Shown: positions 1-8,595 of the stretch, piece after piece
How the letters are laid out: every line of letters begins with the position of its first letter
How positions within the stretch are numbered: the stretch's first letter is position 1
NCBI RefSeq assembly: GCF_027307225.1
Contig: NZ_DAHUXJ010000106.1
Location: forward strand, 53,499 to 117,498
Reading direction: 5' to 3'
Source: Bradyrhizobium sp.
GTDB lineage: Bacteria > Pseudomonadota > Alphaproteobacteria > Rhizobiales > Xanthobacteraceae
DNA: 64,000 bases
Translations under genes and position numbers: made by a program
Notes under the pieces: model-generated
What the model saw: the letters and a program-made list of their open reading frames with translations, nothing else
Database searches by the model: none
What the model was told of the DNA's origin: nothing

Positions 1-1214
1 CTGTTGCCGGCGCGCTGCATAACCGCGGTGCGCTAAACAATCCGGCATCGCGTGCACATATTTCGGCGGCTGCAGCGACGGCCGGATGGCGTGGTCACGA
101 CCGGAATGGCGGCTGGTGGCGGCACGGCAATGGCGGCTATGGCTGGGTCGGCCCGCTGTTCTGGCCGTTCGCCTACAACGACATGTATGACTATGCGATG
201 TGGGGTTATGGTCCCTCGTTCTGGGACTACGGCTATGGCGATCTCTACGCTGGAATTTTCGCGCCTTACGGTTATGACGACCTGGCCGGCTATCTGCCTT
301 ATGGCGGCGGTTATTCCGGCGGCGGTTATGCCGGCGGCGGCTATTCCGGCGGCGGTTATGCCGGCGGCGGTACTGCCGGTAGCGGTGCGGCGCCGTCCGG
401 TCGTGCGGCTGCGCCGAACCAGCCGAATGAACTGACGCAAATGTGCGGCCAGGACACCCAGGACATCGCCGGCCTTCCGATCGACCGGATCCAACAGGCG
501 ATCAATCCGGATGACGAGCAGCGCAAGGCGCTCGACGATTTCGCCAATGCGTCGGTCAAGGCGGCCCAGATCATCAAGGATGCCTGCCCGTCGCAAGTTG
601 CATCCACCGCGCCCGGCCGGCTGGCTGCGATGCGGACGCGGCTCGAGGCGATGATCTCGGCCGTCAACACCGTCGAGCCGCCGCTCGATCATTTCTACGG
701 CCTGCTCAACGACGAGCAAAAGCAACGGTTGACGGCGCTTGGTGAAGAGCAGCGGCGCGGCCGCAACAATGACGATTCGTCGACGCAAGCCTGCGGTAAC
801 GGGCAGCCCGGCGTCACGGACTGGCCGGCGGCCGAAATCGAACGAAAGCTGCGTCCGACCGAGGCACAGCAGGCGAGCCTGAACAATCTGAAGGATGTCA
901 CGGCTAAGGCAGCCGACATGCTGAAGGGAACGTGCGAGCCCAACGAGGCATTGACCCCGCCGGCGCGGCTCGCGGCAGCCGGCAAACGCCTGGATGCGAT
1001 GTTGCAAGCGGTTGAAACCGTCAAACCCGCACTCGATGACTTCTACAACCAGCTGAGCGATGAGCAGAAGGCCGAGTTCGAATCGATCGGGACATCGCGC
1101 GATGCCGCCCAGGTCTCGGATACCAATGAGACGGCCCCGGCGCCACGGCACCACTACCATCATCGCCATCACGCCAGCGCGGCGGGCATTATCCGCCGGC
1201 TGATCGGGTTCTGA
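1..1214 (+). CDS. Spy/CpxP-like LTXXQ-motif protein, 5' partial
   Basis: The frame is open from base 3 with no start, so the N-terminus lies upstream of the window. The protein has a Tyr/Trp/Gly-rich part, then a GGGY-type glycine repeat (about 304-372), then two homologous helical domains. Each domain has a pair of cysteines (starting at CGQD and CGNG) and an LTXXQ-like segment (LNDEQKQRL and LSDEQKAEF). It ends in a His-rich stretch. LTXXQ proteins of the Spy/CpxP type are periplasmic stress chaperones or sensors; that role here is inference from the motif. The tandem domains suggest internal duplication. Family call fairly sure, function unsure. Confidence 0.8.
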   Translation, partial: VAGALHNRGALNNPASRAHISAAAATAGWRGHDRNGGWWRHGNGGYGWVGPLFWPFAYNDMYDYAMWGYGPSFWDYGYGDLYAGIFAPYGYDDLAGYLPYGGGYSGGGYAGGGYSGGGYAGGGTAGSGAAPSGRAAAPNQPNELTQMCGQDTQDIAGLPIDRIQQAINPDDEQRKALDDFANASVKAAQIIKDACPSQVASTAPGRLAAMRTRLEAMISAVNTVEPPLDHFYGLLNDEQKQRLTALGEEQRRGRNNDDSSTQACGNGQPGVTDWPAAEIERKLRPTEAQQASLNNLKDVTAKAADMLKGTCEPNEALTPPARLAAAGKRLDAMLQAVETVKPALDDFYNQLSDEQKAEFESIGTSRDAAQVSDTNETAPAPRHHYHHRHHASAAGIIRRLIGF

Positions 1215-1230
1215 TCGGATTTCGCAAGCA

Positions 1231-1258
1231 ACGCGCCGGCTCTTGCCGGCGCGTTTTT
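1231..1258. terminator. Bidirectional Rho-independent terminator
   Basis: A perfect 10-bp stem (1231-1240 with 1245-1254) closes a TCTT loop and is followed by a T run. It lies between two convergent genes and reaches the stop codon of the reverse-strand gene, so it probably serves both. Confidence 0.8.
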
Positions 1259-2718
1259 CATGAAGCCCGGACGCGCGGCAAACCTGCCGCGCCCCCGCCG
1301 ATCACCGCGCGGCGATCGGCGACCGCGTGATGAAACTGCTCGAGCACGAGACCATAGGCGGACAGATCGCCTTCATCGATCGCGCCGTCGTCGTAGCCTT
1401 CCAGCGTTTCGCGGAGGAATTCATCGGCCTCTTCCTGGAGCGCGTCCAGTTCTTCAAGCGAGTTTGTCTTGCGCACCTGCGCGATATGCGCCAGCAGCTT
1501 GTCGCGATGCTCGCCGGTCAGCGAGCGCTCGTCGCGCTTCATGTAATGGCGGAACCCCGCCGTCGCCGACCCAAGCACCGAAAGCAGCAAGACGACGCCC
1601 CAGATGTAGTCGCTGTACTTGTCGAGGAAGGTCCGTTCGGTGCCGTCGATAAAGGCCGCCGCGCCGGGATGCGCCGGGATCGCCGCGTCCTTGTCGGTGT
1701 CCGGCTTTTCGATCTTGGATGCAGCGGGGTCTTGCTTGACGAGCGCCGGGCGCACGTTGAACAACGCCCGCGTGAACGCGCCGGCCTTCGTGTCCGACAG
1801 CTTCTTCGTCGCCACGATCAGGTGGTTGACGCCGACGGTATCGACTGTGTCGTCGGGGCGGGCAGGGGAGGTCGTGAACGAGCTGCCTGGAATTTCCTCG
1901 GACTCATAGAGCGGATGCTTGTGGGCGAGCGCCTCCGAGACATCGATGGCGAGAAAAGCCGGCTCGCCGCGCAGCCGCGCGGTCGTGACGATGGCATCGG
2001 TGGTGATCTTGCTATCGAGCGGGCCGACCGTCATGAAGGCGTCGATCGAGGGATCTTTCACCATCTCGGTTACTTGCGAAACGGGGAAGCGCGAAATCGC
2101 TACCTTGTCGGGGTTAAGGCCGGATTCGCTCAGGATCAGCTTGAGCAGGGTGACATTGACCGCGGTGCGGCCGAGAACGCCGACACGCTTGCCGTCGAGC
2201 TCTGCGATCTCCTTGATTTTCGATTTGCTTTCTTTCTTGCCGCTCTTGCGCGGCGCGCCGGACGGCGCCCACAGCACCACGACGTTCTTGCGCAGGATGG
2301 CGACCGATCCCGCCCCCTTCGGCATGTCCTCGTCGGCACGGCCGACGGCAAGGTCGACTTCACCGGCTGCGAGGAGCCCGAGGCTCTCGACCGGACCGGC
2401 GGTCGAGACCACGGTCAGGCGGACCGGAGTTCCTTCGGTGATGAACTCCTGCGCCAGACTCTGGATCACTTTCTGGTCTTCGCTTCCGGCCGGTCCGACC
2501 GCGATGCGCAAGACGGCTGGCCGCGACAGCAGGAAGGCAGCGCCGGCGACCGCCGCCAAGATCAGCAGCGCGGCGGCAATGAGCAAAAAAGGAGAGCCGC
2601 TTTTCCGTCCGCCGGAAGCCAGCTTCGCGTTCAAACTGTCCGATACAGGCATGCCGCCGCCAGATGAATTGGTAGCCCCCGAAAGCCTATCCCAGGCCCC
2701 AAGGATGCGCTGCACCAT
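1258..2718 (-). CDS. TAXI-family TRAP transporter solute-binding protein, membrane-anchored
   Basis: A 486-residue protein. A hydrophobic segment near residues 43-65 precedes a TAXI-type periplasmic binding domain (LRIAVGPAGSEDQ..., GEVDLAVGRADED, GKRVGVLGRTAVN). A second membrane segment near 370-392 (YIWGVVLLLSVLGSA) is followed by an acidic helical cytoplasmic tail. TAXI proteins bind small organic acids for tripartite TRAP transporters, but no DctQ/DctM-type permease gene is adjacent. The double anchoring and long C-terminal tail would suit a sensor-like role as well as uptake; that is inference. The start at 2718 has GGAG seven bases upstream, and that GGAG belongs to the arm of the adjacent palindromic repeat. 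A start at 2652 (MPVSDS) is an alternative. Confidence 0.8.
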   Translation of the reverse strand: MVQRILGAWDRLSGATNSSGGGMPVSDSLNAKLASGGRKSGSPFLLIAAALLILAAVAGAAFLLSRPAVLRIAVGPAGSEDQKVIQSLAQEFITEGTPVRLTVVSTAGPVESLGLLAAGEVDLAVGRADEDMPKGAGSVAILRKNVVVLWAPSGAPRKSGKKESKSKIKEIAELDGKRVGVLGRTAVNVTLLKLILSESGLNPDKVAISRFPVSQVTEMVKDPSIDAFMTVGPLDSKITTDAIVTTARLRGEPAFLAIDVSEALAHKHPLYESEEIPGSSFTTSPARPDDTVDTVGVNHLIVATKKLSDTKAGAFTRALFNVRPALVKQDPAASKIEKPDTDKDAAIPAHPGAAAFIDGTERTFLDKYSDYIWGVVLLLSVLGSATAGFRHYMKRDERSLTGEHRDKLLAHIAQVRKTNSLEELDALQEEADEFLRETLEGYDDGAIDEGDLSAYGLVLEQFHHAVADRRAVIGGGAAGLPRVRAS

Positions 2719-2719
2719 T

Positions 2720-2880
2720 CTAGAGCTCCGATTCCGAAGTTCGCAAGCTATTGCGGCCCCTCCGATGCGAACTTCGGAATCAAAGGAGCTCTAGCAACTT
2801 ATTGTTTTGAGTAGGCTTTGAATTTGAAGTTCGTATAACGAACTCACGGCGAAACTGATAGGAACTTCAAATTCGCCGCA
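2720..2880 (-). repeat. Twin-hairpin repeat, copy 1 (hairpins A+B)
   Basis: Hairpin A: outer arms CTAGAGCTCC (2720-2729) and GGAGCTCTAG (2785-2794), inner arms GATTCCGAAGTTCGC (2730-2744) and its complement (2767-2781). After an AT-rich spacer comes hairpin B: GAATTTGAAGTTC (2820-2832) and its complement (2862-2874). Copy at 8311 is nearly identical. It abuts the start codon of the TAXI gene. Strand is an arbitrary orientation. Confidence 0.9.
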
Positions 2881-3141
2881 CCAGCACGCCTCGGAGGTTG
2901 TGCGGGCGCTACTATTTATGTTGGCGGACTTGCTTCGGTCATCGTTAAAATTGCCGAATCGCGTAACGATGGCCCGACCCGGGGAATTTCGTTGCCGGGG
3001 CGTGGCATTCGGCCGATGGTTTGCGCTTATTTCGAACACGATGGTGCAGAACCAGTTATGCCCGCCGAATGTTGTGAAACCGACAATTTGGCCCGGACGC
3101 GTTTCGGCAGGTCCGAACGCGCGCGCCGAGGAGAGCGTGCC

Positions 3142-3375
3142 GTGCGATGGCGACGTGTGCTTTGCCTGGTAGTGCTGACGGCCGGCCTTTCGGCCTGCCA
3201 GGAGCCGGACTACACCCCGGAGCAACGGGTTTGCATTGCCTCGCACTATGCCGCCTATGACGCCAAGCAACTCGACCAATGTGTCGACGTGTGCCGGGTC
3301 TGCATGAAGGGCAATGTGGTGACCTGCAACACCTCGTGCCGGCTGCGCGGTGCGAGACCGCCGGCCGAACCGTAG
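3142..3375 (+). CDS. Small cysteine-rich lipoprotein
   Basis: A 77-residue predicted lipoprotein of unknown function. A GTG start at 3142 sits just after a GAGGAGA ribosome-binding site. The short Arg-rich hydrophobic N-terminus ends in the lipobox LSAC, so acylation of that Cys is expected. The remaining part has five cysteines (CIASH, CVDVC, CMKG, CNTSC), which suggests disulfides or a metal site in the periplasm. It starts about 260 bases past the repeat at 2720-2880; no feature is seen in 2881-3141. A longer in-frame version from 2992 is possible but lacks a good binding site and would spoil the signal peptide. Confidence 0.6.
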   Translation: MRWRRVLCLVVLTAGLSACQEPDYTPEQRVCIASHYAAYDAKQLDQCVDVCRVCMKGNVVTCNTSCRLRGARPPAEP

Positions 3376-3495
3376 GGACTCAAACCAGTGCCCGTTTTGG
3401 CTAGCGCCGCAAAGCGCGCCTCAGCTCTTGAGTCAGCTCCTACTGGCGTCCATCAAGCGCGACTTGAAGGATGCCTCGCAACTCCAAGTGCCTGA

Positions 3496-4293
3496 TCAAT
3501 TCGAATAGTAGTAACCGCGCTGCTGCTGGTACTGATTGCCGTAGCCGTCATAGCCCTGCGGCTGCTGCTGATAGTAATCGGCCTGCCTGTCTGAGGGCCG
3601 CCGCACGCCGCGTGGTGCCGGATAGCGCTGATCGGTCGAACTGCCATCGGCCGGATAGATGTAGCCGTCGTCGGCCCGTTGCTGCTGCTGCTGCTGCTGC
3701 ACGGGGCGGCGGCCGGGGAAAAATTGCGGCTGCGGCGTCAGCAACATCGGCTGGCCGGCGTCCGAAGTTTGCTGCTGATATAGCCGTTGCTGATATTGCT
3801 GATCCGGCTGTTGGGGCTCGTTGCGCGCTACGGCGGTATTGCCCCGCTTGCGGGCGATCGCCACTGTGGACGAGCCGGTCAGCGTCACGGTGGCGTTGAG
3901 CACGCCTTGCTGCTCGACCAGCGCGTAGAGCGTCGAGGCGTTGGCGCGCGACAGCCGCACGCAACCATGCGAGACCGGCATGCCGAGGCTTCGTTCGGAC
4001 TCGGTACCGTGGATCGCGTGCCCGATCTTGGTGAAGAAGATCGAGTGCGGCATCGGCGCGTCGTCGAATTCCTTGGAGAAGTGGTCGGCTTCCATGCGGA
4101 AGGTGCGGAAGGTGCCGTTCGGCGTCTCGTGCGACGGATTTCCGGTGGAGACCGGCCAGTGATAACGGGTGACGCCGTCGACGGCGACGGTCATCATCTG
4201 GTTATCCTTGTCGACGGTGATGGAAACTTTGGCCTGTGCGGCGCCCGCGGCAAACAGCATCAGGGTCGTGGCAGCAACGAGAAGGGAACGCAT
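3496..4293 (-). CDS. L,D-transpeptidase (YkuD domain) with Gln-rich tail
   Basis: A secreted cell-wall enzyme of 265 residues. The signal peptide is residues 1-21 (cleavage after AGAAQA). The YkuD domain covers about 24-150 with the catalytic motif SHGCVRLS (Cys111, His109) and the supporting HAIHG. YkuD enzymes make 3-3 cross-links or attach proteins to peptidoglycan. The C-terminal 110 residues are low-complexity, rich in Gln, Tyr, Pro and Arg, with a run of seven Gln residues near 3684-3702 coded mostly by CAG. That tail is not part of the catalytic fold and could bind glycan or protein; this is inference. It is transcribed divergently from the gene at 4554. Confidence 0.92.
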   Translation of the reverse strand: MRSLLVAATTLMLFAAGAAQAKVSITVDKDNQMMTVAVDGVTRYHWPVSTGNPSHETPNGTFRTFRMEADHFSKEFDDAPMPHSIFFTKIGHAIHGTESERSLGMPVSHGCVRLSRANASTLYALVEQQGVLNATVTLTGSSTVAIARKRGNTAVARNEPQQPDQQYQQRLYQQQTSDAGQPMLLTPQPQFFPGRRPVQQQQQQQRADDGYIYPADGSSTDQRYPAPRGVRRPSDRQADYYQQQPQGYDGYGNQYQQQRGYYYSN

Positions 4294-4553
4294 TTACCTC
4301 TGGCCTCCAGGCCTTTGATTTCGCACCGCACCCCATCCCACTGGATTAATATGCCTGAATTCCAGTGCTGGTTCCAGTATCCGCTTTCGCATCGCCGAAA
4401 CGTGTATGCCCATCTCGCATCGTTAACGGCAAAGCCGTGGCAGGGCCTGCCGATACGTTCATCATCCTGACCTCAGCGTGGCGCATTGGTGAACGCGGGA
4501 ACCGAAAGCGCTACATCGGCGTTATCGATTCACATTCACGGGAAGAGGAATCG

Positions 4554-4892
4554 ATGATGCTAGGTAAGGAAAAGGCGATCAGGGCAGTGGCCCACCCGGT
4601 CGATGTACCGGTCGCGCGTTGGCTTGGGTTACTCGCATTGGCGCTGGCGCTGCTTGCCGTTCCCGCCGCAAGCCATGCGCAAGGCCTCGTGGGCGGTATG
4701 CAGCAAGGCGCCGCGCAAGGTTCTTATGACGGTGGCCGCGCTGCCGGCCCGGTTGGCGCGGCGGTTGGTGGCGCCGTCGGAGCCGGTGTCGGCGGGGCGT
4801 TTGGCGTGGTCGACGGCGCTCTCGGCATTCCCTATCGCCGCCACTGCCACGGCTATTACAACCGCTACGGCCACTGGCGCTGCTATCGGTAA
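4554..4892 (+). CDS. Small secreted glycine-zipper-like protein
   Basis: A 112-residue protein of unknown function. ATG at 4554 (or the next codon) follows a GGAAGAGGA binding site. An N-terminal cytoplasmic stretch precedes a hydrophobic segment ending in AASHAQ, which looks like a signal peptide. The middle is built of Gly/Ala/Val repeats (GAAVGGAVGAGVGGAFG) like glycine-zipper outer-membrane or surface proteins. The end is basic and aromatic (CHGYYNRYGHWRCYR) with two cysteines. Family name not recognised with certainty. Confidence 0.65.
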   Translation: MMLGKEKAIRAVAHPVDVPVARWLGLLALALALLAVPAASHAQGLVGGMQQGAAQGSYDGGRAAGPVGAAVGGAVGAGVGGAFGVVDGALGIPYRRHCHGYYNRYGHWRCYR

Positions 4893-4902
4893 TTACACTG
4901 CG

Positions 4903-4984
4903 CCGTCATTCCGGGACGGTCTGTAAAGACCGGGCCCGGAATCTCGAGATCCCGGATTCGATGCTGACGCATCGCTCCGGGATA
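4903..4984. repeat. CATTCCGGG two-hairpin repeat
   Basis: Two hairpins share CATTCCGGG/CCCGGAAT-like bases but have different tips: GGTCT/AGACC in the first and CGATGC/GCATCG in the second. The same layout occurs at 13518-13622 inside the uvrD gene, and a fragment is at 37028-37043. It sits at the 3' side of the small secreted protein gene. Confidence 0.75.
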
Positions 4985-4996
4985 ATCCTTTCAGGA

Positions 4997-5758
4997 TTAA
5001 TTTTTGAGCCGGTATCCGGTCTTGAAAATCCACGCCACCGCGATCATGCAAATGACGAGGAACGATAGCGTCATGCCGATGCTCACGGCGACGCTGACGT
5101 CGGCGATCTCGTAGAAGCTCCAGCGAAAGCCGCTGATCAGATAGACCACGGGGTTGAGCAGCGTGATGGTTCGCCAGCCCGACGGCAGCATGTTCACCGA
5201 ATAGAAGCTGCCGCCGAGGAAGGTCAGCGGCGTCACGATCAGCATCGGGATCATCTGCAGTTTCTCGAAGCCGTCGGCCCAGATGCCGATGATGAAGCCG
5301 AACAGGCTGAAGGTGACTGCGGTGAGCACCAGGAAAGTCAGCATCCAGAAGGGATGATGGATGTGCAGCGGCACGAACAGGCCGGCGGTTGCGAGAATGA
5401 TCAGGCCGAGAACGATCGATTTGGTCGCCGCCGCGCCGACATAGCCCAGCACGATCTCGAAATAGGAAATCGGCGCCGACAGGATCTCGTAGATGGTGCC
5501 GACGAATTTCGGGAAATAGATGCCGAACGACGCGTTGGCGATGCTCTGCGTCAGCACCGACAACATCACTAGTCCCGGCACGATGAAGGTGCCGTAGCTC
5601 ACGCCCTCGACCTGGGTGATGCGCGAGCCGATCGCAGCACCAAAGACGACGAAATAGAGCGAGGTCGACACCACAGGCGACACGATGCTTTGCAGGATCG
5701 TGCGCGCGGTGCGCGCCATCTCAAACTTGTAGATCGCGCCGATGGCCCGGAAGTTCAT
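4997..5758 (-). CDS. ABC-2 type transporter permease
   Basis: The membrane half of an ABC exporter, 253 residues, with about six hydrophobic segments and the typical ABC-2 sequence ([39 protein letters not shown]). The start [13 protein letters not shown] at 5758 matches the family's N-terminus. The frame continues upstream only because the palindromic repeat at 5769-5845 happens to be open. The ATPase partner is encoded just upstream on the same strand and the two are separated only by that repeat, so they form one operon. The substrate of this DrrB/NodJ-like pair cannot be told from sequence. Confidence 0.9.
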   Translation of the reverse strand: MNFRAIGAIYKFEMARTARTILQSIVSPVVSTSLYFVVFGAAIGSRITQVEGVSYGTFIVPGLVMLSVLTQSIANASFGIYFPKFVGTIYEILSAPISYFEIVLGYVGAAATKSIVLGLIILATAGLFVPLHIHHPFWMLTFLVLTAVTFSLFGFIIGIWADGFEKLQMIPMLIVTPLTFLGGSFYSVNMLPSGWRTITLLNPVVYLISGFRWSFYEIADVSVAVSIGMTLSFLVICMIAVAWIFKTGYRLKN

Positions 5759-5768
5759 GACTGCCTCA

Positions 5769-5935
5769 CCAGTGTCCCCGATTCCGAAGTTCGCCTGTAT
5801 TCGCGGCCCCTCCGGAGCGAACTTCGGAATCGAAAGGGACACTGGCAAATTTAGGTTTTTGGTGCGGCATTGAACTTGAAGTTCCTATATGAGGGCGAGG
5901 CAAAGCTGGTAGGAACTTCAAGTTCGCCGCACCAA
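5769..5935 (+). repeat. Twin-hairpin repeat, copy 2 (A+B) between ABC genes
   Basis: Hairpin A: outer arms CCAGTGTCCC (5769-5778) and GGGACACTGG (5836-5845), inner GATTCCGAAGTTCGC pair. Hairpin B: outer arms TTGGTGCGGC (5859-5868) and GCCGCACCAA (5926-5935), inner arms GAACTTGAAGTTCCTA and its complement. Both outer arm pairs differ from other copies yet pair perfectly. Its right edge codes the end of the ATPase gene. Confidence 0.9.
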
Positions 5936-6841
5936 ACTTACAAAAATGTCTTCCAGCGAGCTTTGGCTGGTTTCGAGATCGGCGAAGCGGATGCCGGCAT
6001 CGCGCAGGTCGGCGAGCAGGCTGGTGATGCCGGTGCGGTCGCCCCGCGTATCGTAATTGAAGATCAGGTCGTTGCCGCCGTTCGACAGTTCGAGATGGTA
6101 GGCCGAAAGCGCCGGCGGGATCGCGTCGATGCTGTTCTGCAAGTGAAGCTTGAGTTGCTTGCTCCCGAGCTTCTGCATCAACTTGGCCTTCTCCTCGACC
6201 AGGATGATCTCGCCCTTGTTGATGACGCCTACTCTGTCCGCCATCTCCTCGGCCTCGCCGATGTAATGCGTGGTGAGGATGATGGTGACGCCGGCTGCTT
6301 TCAGCCCGCTCACCACTTCCCACATGCCCTTGCGCAATTCGACGTCGACGCCGGCGGTCGGCTCGTCAAGAAACAGAACCTGCGGCTCGTGCGACAGCGC
6401 CTTCGCGATCATCACGCGGCGTTTCATGCCGCCGGACAGCGTGACGATCTTGGAATCCTTCTTGTCCCAGAGCGACAGGTCCTTCAGCACCTTTTCGACG
6501 TAGGCCGGGTTTTTCGGCTTGCCGAACAGGCCGCGGCTGAAACTCACGGTGCCCCACACGGTCTCGAAGGCGTCGGTATGCAGCTCCTGCGGCACCAGGC
6601 CGATCATGGTGCGCGCAGCGCGGGCGTCGGAGATGATGTCGTGGCCGCCGACCGTGATGCGGCCGGTCGAGAGATTGTTGATGCCGCAGATGATGCTGAT
6701 GAGCGTGGTCTTGCCGGCGCCGTTCGGCCCCAGCAGCGCAAAGATCTCACCTTGCATGATCTCCAGATGGATGTCCTTCAGCGCCGTGAAGCCGGAGCCG
6801 TAGGTTTTGGAGAGTTGGGAGACGGAAATAATGGAAGGCAT
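5918..6841 (-). CDS. ABC transporter ATP-binding protein
   Basis: The nucleotide-binding subunit, 307 residues, for the permease downstream. Walker A is GPNGAGKTT, the signature is LSGGMKRRV, Walker B is [12 protein letters not shown] and the switch His is in LTTHY. About 70 residues follow the ATPase core, as in daunorubicin/Nod-factor type exporters. The final codons (LVRRT and stop) lie inside the palindromic repeat at 5859-5935, so the normal C-terminus has been replaced or trimmed by the repeat. The start at 6841 gives [15 protein letters not shown], normal for the family. Confidence 0.92.
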   Translation of the reverse strand: MPSIISVSQLSKTYGSGFTALKDIHLEIMQGEIFALLGPNGAGKTTLISIICGINNLSTGRITVGGHDIISDARAARTMIGLVPQELHTDAFETVWGTVSFSRGLFGKPKNPAYVEKVLKDLSLWDKKDSKIVTLSGGMKRRVMIAKALSHEPQVLFLDEPTAGVDVELRKGMWEVVSGLKAAGVTIILTTHYIGEAEEMADRVGVINKGEIILVEEKAKLMQKLGSKQLKLHLQNSIDAIPPALSAYHLELSNGGNDLIFNYDTRGDRTGITSLLADLRDAGIRFADLETSQSSLEDIFVSLVRRT

Positions 6842-7044
6842 GGAGCCGATGCTGGTTTTTCAGGAAGCGAAAACGCGAGGGGCGTACACCGGCCGCCAGG
6901 CAAGAGGAAGGAATTTTTGTGCAATCCCGCGAGGCGCTTTTGCCGGTTGTCTGCGGGGGACCAACGCATATCTTGTTGCCGGGAACAAATCAAAACAGCC
7001 GGTCAAATAACCGGTTTTCAGGAAACGCCGGGGCTTTTGTCAGC

Positions 7045-8238
7045 ATGATGTCAGTATGCAGGAATTTGTGCGCCGTTTCGCTGTTGGCAACGGCCTTTGT
7101 GGCGTTGCCGCCGGTGGCCAACGCGGCCGAGGCCGGCATCAAGCTCGGCAATACCGCGCCCTATAGCGGGCCGGCTTCCGCCTACGGCACCATCGCCCGC
7201 GCCGAGGCCGCCTATTTCCAGATGCTCAACGAGCAGGGCGGCATCAACGGCCGCAAGATCGAATTCCTCACCATGGACGACGCCTATTCGCCGGCCAAGA
7301 CCGTCGAGCAGACCCGCAAGCTGGTCGAGCAGGACGAGGTGCTGGCGATGTTCTCGTCGGTCGGCACCGCGCCGAATATCTCGGTGCAGAAATATCTCAA
7401 CGCCAAGCATGTGCCGCAGATCTTCGTGTCGTCCGGCGCGACGCGCTGGAACGATCCCGGGCATTTTCCCTGGACCGTCGGTTTCAACCCGACCTACGAA
7501 CTCGAAGGCAAGCTTTACGCGGAATACATTCTGAAGACGAAGCCCGACGCCAGGATCGCGGTGATCGCCCCGAACGAAGACGCCGGCAAGGATTACGTGC
7601 GCGGCTTCAAGGAAGGTCTCGGCGAACACATCAAGCAGCTCGTCTCCGAGACGACGTACCTCACGGCCGATCCGACCATCGACTCGCAGATGGTGACGAT
7701 GCGCGAATCCGGCGCGGATGTCTTCTTTGCGGAAGCGACGCCGAAATTCGCCGCGCAAGCGATCAGGAAAGCCGCGAGCATGGGCTGGAAGCCGCTGATC
7801 ATCCTGCCCTCGGTGTCGAATTCGTTTTCGGCGGTGCTTGAGCCGGCGGGCCTGCAGAATTCGGTCGGCGTCGTCACCGGGCTTTATCTCAAGGACCCCA
7901 ACGACACGCGCTGGGCGAACGATCCGGCGCTGAAGGACTGGTTCGCCTGGATGAAGAAGTATCAACCCAATGCGTCGACCGGCGATCTCTTCAACGTGCA
8001 GGGCTACACGGTGGCGCAGATCATGGCGCAGGTTTTGAAGAATTGCGGCGACGATCTTTCCCGCGAGAACATCCTCAAGCAGGCCAAGCAGCTCGACGGG
8101 ATCGAGATGCCGATGCTGCTGCCCGGCATCAAGGTTTACACCGATCCGAACAACGTCACGCCGATCCGCCAGATCCAGATGGCGCGCTTCGACGGCAAGT
8201 CCTGGGTGCTGTTCGGGGATGTTCTCGGGGAGAAGTAG
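7045..8238 (+). CDS. Branched-chain amino-acid type ABC substrate-binding protein
   Basis: A periplasmic receptor of the LivJ-type family, 397 residues. A signal peptide (MMSVCRNLCAVSLL... ending VANAAEA) precedes the Peripla_BP fold: IKLGNTAPYSGPASAYG, LNEQGGINGRKIEF, VPQIFVSSGATRW, IAVIAPNEDAGKDY. The start was placed at the tandem ATGs at 7045/7048 because they open the signal peptide. No permease or ATPase genes for it are next to it, so its ligand and partner are unknown. The reverse-strand ABC-2 exporter upstream is unrelated. The 3' side is followed directly by two repeat elements. Confidence 0.9.
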   Translation: MMSVCRNLCAVSLLATAFVALPPVANAAEAGIKLGNTAPYSGPASAYGTIARAEAAYFQMLNEQGGINGRKIEFLTMDDAYSPAKTVEQTRKLVEQDEVLAMFSSVGTAPNISVQKYLNAKHVPQIFVSSGATRWNDPGHFPWTVGFNPTYELEGKLYAEYILKTKPDARIAVIAPNEDAGKDYVRGFKEGLGEHIKQLVSETTYLTADPTIDSQMVTMRESGADVFFAEATPKFAAQAIRKAASMGWKPLIILPSVSNSFSAVLEPAGLQNSVGVVTGLYLKDPNDTRWANDPALKDWFAWMKKYQPNASTGDLFNVQGYTVAQIMAQVLKNCGDDLSRENILKQAKQLDGIEMPMLLPGIKVYTDPNNVTPIRQIQMARFDGKSWVLFGDVLGEK

Positions 8239-8250
8239 CTACCTTCTTGT

Positions 8251-8310
8251 CCCTCCCCCGCGGAACGCGCGGGGAGGGTGGCCGTCGCGAAGCGACGGTC
8301 GGGTGGGGGG
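8251..8310. repeat. CCCTCCCC/GGGGAGGG palindromic repeat
   Basis: CCCTCCCCCGCG pairs with CGCGGGGAGGG, followed by GTCGCGAAGCGAC. One of at least seven related GC-rich palindromes in the window, all between genes. It may work as a transcript 3' end. Confidence 0.7.
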
Positions 8311-8477
8311 CTAGAGCTCCGATTCCGAAGTTCGCAAGCTATTGCGGCCCCTCCGATGCGAACTTCGGAATCAAAGGAGCTCTAGCAACTTATTGTTTTG
8401 AGTAGCGGCTTTGAATTTGAAGTTCCTATGACGAACTCACGGCGAAACTGCTAGGAACTTCAAATTCGCCGCACTAG
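8311..8477 (-). repeat. Twin-hairpin repeat, copy 3 (A+B)
   Basis: Hairpin A outer arms CTAGAGCTCC (8311-8320) and GGAGCTCTAG (8376-8385), inner arms 8321-8335 and 8358-8372. Hairpin B inner arms GAATTTGAAGTTC (8413-8425) and complement (8455-8467), ending GCCGCACTAG. Almost identical to copy 1 including both loops, so loop sequence as well as arms is conserved. Confidence 0.9.
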
Positions 8478-8507
8478 TACATCGGAAATATCGAGAGTGT
8501 GTTCTTT

Positions 8508-8572
8508 GAACCCCCACCCCGGCTCGCTGCGCTCGCTGAGCTCTGCTCGCCTCGGACCCCGCAATGGAGAGG
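8508..8572. repeat. Degenerate GC-rich palindromic repeat
   Basis: CCCCCACCCCGGCTCGCTGC followed by CGCTCGCTGAG-type and CGCCTCGGACCCC sequence. It resembles the repeat at 39149-39329 and is less symmetric than other copies. Confidence 0.5.
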
Positions 8573-8595
8573 GAAAAGAAAGCGGCGACCGCACG

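Noticed and set aside
2791..3279. Reverse-strand frame of 162 codons after copy 1 of the repeat
   Set aside because: Starts in the repeat, has no recognisable domain, and overlaps the better supported lipoprotein.
5758..5848. N-terminal extension of the ABC permease through the repeat
   Set aside because: The extra residues come from repeat DNA; the MNFRAIG start fits the family.
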